NCBI GenBank assembly: GCA_031178305.1 | Contig: JAPSJG010000237.1 | Span: 1-6,228, forward strand | Direction of reading: 5' to 3' | Length of the DNA stretch: 6,228 nt | Source of the DNA: Sinorhizobium sp. | Lineage (GTDB): Bacteria > Pseudomonadota > Alphaproteobacteria > Rhizobiales > Rhizobiaceae | Shown: positions 4,890 to 6,228 of the stretch, in pieces | Layout of the letters: each line of letters starts with the position of its first letter | Position numbering within the stretch: position 1 is the stretch's first letter | Program-made: the position numbers and the translations under genes | Notes under the pieces: model-generated | Seen by the model: only the letters and a program-made list of their open reading frames with translations | Database searches by the model: none | Told to the model about the DNA's origin: nothing

Positions 4890-5723
4890 TCAGCCGAGCC
4901 TTTCGGCATGCCACTTCAAGTGATCATCCATGAAGGTCGAAATGAAGTAGTAGGAATGGTCATAGCGCTCGTGCATCCGCAGCGTGAGGCCGATGCCGGT
5001 ATCCTTGACCGCCCCTTCGAAGAGCCACGGACGCAAGCCGTTTTCCAGAAAGCTGTCGGCCTTGCCCTGGTCAATCAGGAATTCCGGGAAGCGCGCGCCG
5101 TCCTCGACGAGAGCGCAGGCGTCGTATTTGCGCCAGGTCGTCTTGTCCGGTCCGAGATATTTTTCGAAGGCGCCGACCGACCAGTCGGCGCTTGACGGCG
5201 CGACGATCGGCGCGAAAGCGGAGCAACTGCGGAAGCGATCCGGGTGCTTGAGCGCGATCGTCATGGCGCCGTGCCCGCCCATCGAGTGGCCGAAAATGCC
5301 CTGGCGGCTCTTGTCGGCGCGGAACTGTTCGAAGACGAGCGCGGGCAGCTCCTCGGTGATGTAGCTATACATCTGGTAGTGCTCGGCCCAGGGCTCCTCG
5401 GTCGCATCGAGATAGAACCCGGCGCCCTTGCCCATCTGCCAGTTGGTCAGTTCGTCCGGCACATCCGGACCGCGCGGGCTCGTGTCCGGGCAGACGACGA
5501 CGAGCCCGAGTTCGGAGGCCATGCGGCGGTACTCGCCCTTTTCCATGACATTCGCATGTGTGCAGGTGAGGCCGGAAAGATACCACAGCACCGGTCGAGG
5601 TTCTTCGATCGCCTGCGGCGGCACATAGACGGCAAAGGTCATTTCTCCCTTGCAGGCCTTGGACTCGTGGGCGAAGACGCCCTGCAGGCCACCGAAGGCG
5701 GTATTCTGCGAGATGATTTTCAT
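4890..5723 (-). CDS. fghA: S-formylglutathione hydrolase (esterase D family)
   Basis: Cytoplasmic serine hydrolase that splits S-formylglutathione into formate and glutathione, the last step of glutathione-dependent formaldehyde oxidation after the class III alcohol dehydrogenase. The 277-residue length matches the family. It has an alpha/beta-hydrolase fold with nucleophile Ser147 in GHSMGG (145-150), acid Asp223 (GKADSFLE) and His256 (YDHSYYF), in line with the human ESD triad. The block YLSGLTCTHAN (48-58), with Cys54, is a family hallmark, as are CPDTSPRG and GKGAGFYLDAT. The start at 5723 is supported by GGGAG (5730-5734) at 6-base spacing. No formaldehyde dehydrogenase or gfa gene is in the window. 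Its upstream side is occupied by a double-palindrome repeat, with only the ribosome binding site between, so the promoter must lie in that repeat or upstream of the DUF1345 gene. Confidence 0.96.
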   Translation of the reverse strand: MKIISQNTAFGGLQGVFAHESKACKGEMTFAVYVPPQAIEEPRPVLWYLSGLTCTHANVMEKGEYRRMASELGLVVVCPDTSPRGPDVPDELTNWQMGKGAGFYLDATEEPWAEHYQMYSYITEELPALVFEQFRADKSRQGIFGHSMGGHGAMTIALKHPDRFRSCSAFAPIVAPSSADWSVGAFEKYLGPDKTTWRKYDACALVEDGARFPEFLIDQGKADSFLENGLRPWLFEGAVKDTGIGLTLRMHERYDHSYYFISTFMDDHLKWHAERLG

Positions 5724-5737
5724 AGCATTCTCCCTGT

Positions 5738-5833
5738 TACAGCGCCGCGCGTCTTATCAGACGCGCAAAGGTCGCTGTAGCACTTTGAGCTGCTGCACGT
5801 CTTAAATCGAGGTTGATTTAAGGAGACATGCAG
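5738..5833. repeat. RIME1-like intergenic element with two large palindromes
   Basis: Palindrome A (5738-5779): outer stem TACAGCG with CGCTGTA (5773-5779), inner perfect 8-bp stem GCGCGTCT (5747-5754), loop TATC, AGACGCGC (5759-5766). Palindrome B (5793-5833): CTTAAATC (5801-5808) with GATTTAAG (5815-5822), and outer CTGCACGT with ACATGCAG, one mismatch. A 13-base spacer joins them. The arrangement and wording match what I remember of the rhizobial intergenic mosaic element RIME1, roughly 100-130 bp with two palindromes, dispersed in many copies in Sinorhizobium and relatives. It fills almost the whole gap between the DUF1345 stop and the fghA ribosome binding site. The structure is seen directly; the family name comes from memory and would need a copy-number search. 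Confidence 0.8.
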
Positions 5834-5838
5834 GTAGG

Positions 5839-6228
5839 TCATTGCGTGCCGCCAGCCAGCTGCACCGCAGCATTGACCGCTGCGGCGACGAGCACCGTGT
5901 TGAAGAAGAAGGAAACGATCGAATGCAGCATAGTGACGCGCCGCATCGCCGTTGTCGTGACGGCGACATCCGAGGTCTGCGCAGTCATGCCGACGACGAA
6001 GGCGAAATAGAGGAAGTCGTAGCCTCCAGGCATGTCCGTCTCCGGAAAGTCGAGGCCGCGCTCGGCCGCCACATCGCAATGTCGGCCGGCTAGCCAGTAG
6101 AGGTGGGCATAATGCAGCGCCGCCATCGTGTGCACAGTCGCCCAGCCGAGGGTGACCGAGGCGAAGGCGAGAAACAGTTCGACGGCGCGACCGCCGTCTT
6201 TGCGGTTGAGCGCAAGAAATAGTGCCGC
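5839..6228 (-). CDS. DUF1345 integral membrane protein (5' partial)
   Basis: The visible 129 residues are the C-terminal part of a DUF1345 membrane protein of unknown function; the beginning lies beyond the right edge. The frame is open from 6228 (Ala-Ala-Leu-Phe-Leu-Ala) to the TGA at 5839-5841. The GTG at 6135 is only an internal valine in GWATVHTM. Recognisable family blocks are ASVTLGWATVHTM, ALHYAHLYW, then GLDFPETD, YDFLYFAFVVGMTAQTSDV, TAMRRV and the last helix LHSIVSFFFNTVLVAAAVN. Three hydrophobic membrane segments can be seen, at about residues 17-43, 66-82 and 101-122. The stop codon lies 5 bases upstream (gene sense) of the RIME1-like repeat, followed by fghA on the same strand. 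Co-transcription with fghA is possible, but the two have no obvious shared function. Confidence 0.85.
   Translation of the reverse strand, partial: AALFLALNRKDGGRAVELFLAFASVTLGWATVHTMAALHYAHLYWLAGRHCDVAAERGLDFPETDMPGGYDFLYFAFVVGMTAQTSDVAVTTTAMRRVTMLHSIVSFFFNTVLVAAAVNAAVQLAGGTQ

Noticed and set aside
5244..5780. 178-codon plus-strand open frame opposite fghA
   Set aside because: Antisense to a complete esterase D family gene, and it ends inside the palindromic repeat; no recognisable domain.
1..6228. CRISPR array, tRNA/rRNA gene, transposase, toxin-antitoxin or phage gene
   Set aside because: No regularly spaced direct repeats, cloverleaf-like sequence or protein with such motifs was seen on either strand.

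Overview
The window looks like chromosomal DNA from a Rhizobiales alphaproteobacterium, most likely Sinorhizobium/Ensifer or a close relative. The reasons are the GC-rich coding, an Atp12-family F1-ATPase chaperone (an alphaproteobacterial and mitochondrial trait), the wording of the RarA, DUF1883 and DUF1345 proteins, and an intergenic double palindrome of the kind called RIME1 in rhizobia. The assignment rests on pattern recognition; no search was run.

Layout, left to right. (1) 2-1228, plus strand: the replication-associated AAA+ ATPase RarA, cut at its N-terminus by the window edge. (2) 1229-1388: intergenic, with a weak terminator-like hairpin, a possible promoter, and a clear guanidine-II (mini-ykkC) riboswitch made of two hairpins with identical ACGA loops. 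(3) 1389-1622, plus: a SugE/Gdx-type small multidrug resistance protein, the expected guanidinium exporter for this riboswitch, but only 77 residues long. About 28 residues, the whole third membrane helix with the GTAYAVWTG signature region, are missing in frame. (4) 1661-4093, minus: a tightly overlapped three-gene operon, transcribed in the order RluA/RluC-family 23S rRNA pseudouridine synthase, HAD phosphatase, Atp12 chaperone. (5) 4129-4401: a 273-bp non-coding element bounded by 34-bp imperfect inverted repeats, placed 35 bp upstream of the pseudouridine synthase start. (6) 4560-4871, plus: a small DUF1883 protein, with an inverted repeat upstream. (7) 4890-5723, minus: S-formylglutathione hydrolase (fghA), last step of glutathione-dependent formaldehyde oxidation. 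(8) 5738-5833: the RIME1-like double palindrome. (9) 5839-6228, minus: the C-terminal part of a DUF1345 membrane protein running off the right edge.

Most of the window is ordinary housekeeping sequence: replication-fork maintenance, rRNA modification, ATP synthase assembly and formaldehyde detoxification. The two points most worth following are the intact guanidine riboswitch driving a three-helix version of its exporter, and the two repeat elements that sit directly against the 5' ends of minus-strand genes. I found no phage, transposase, CRISPR, toxin-antitoxin, tRNA or rRNA gene.
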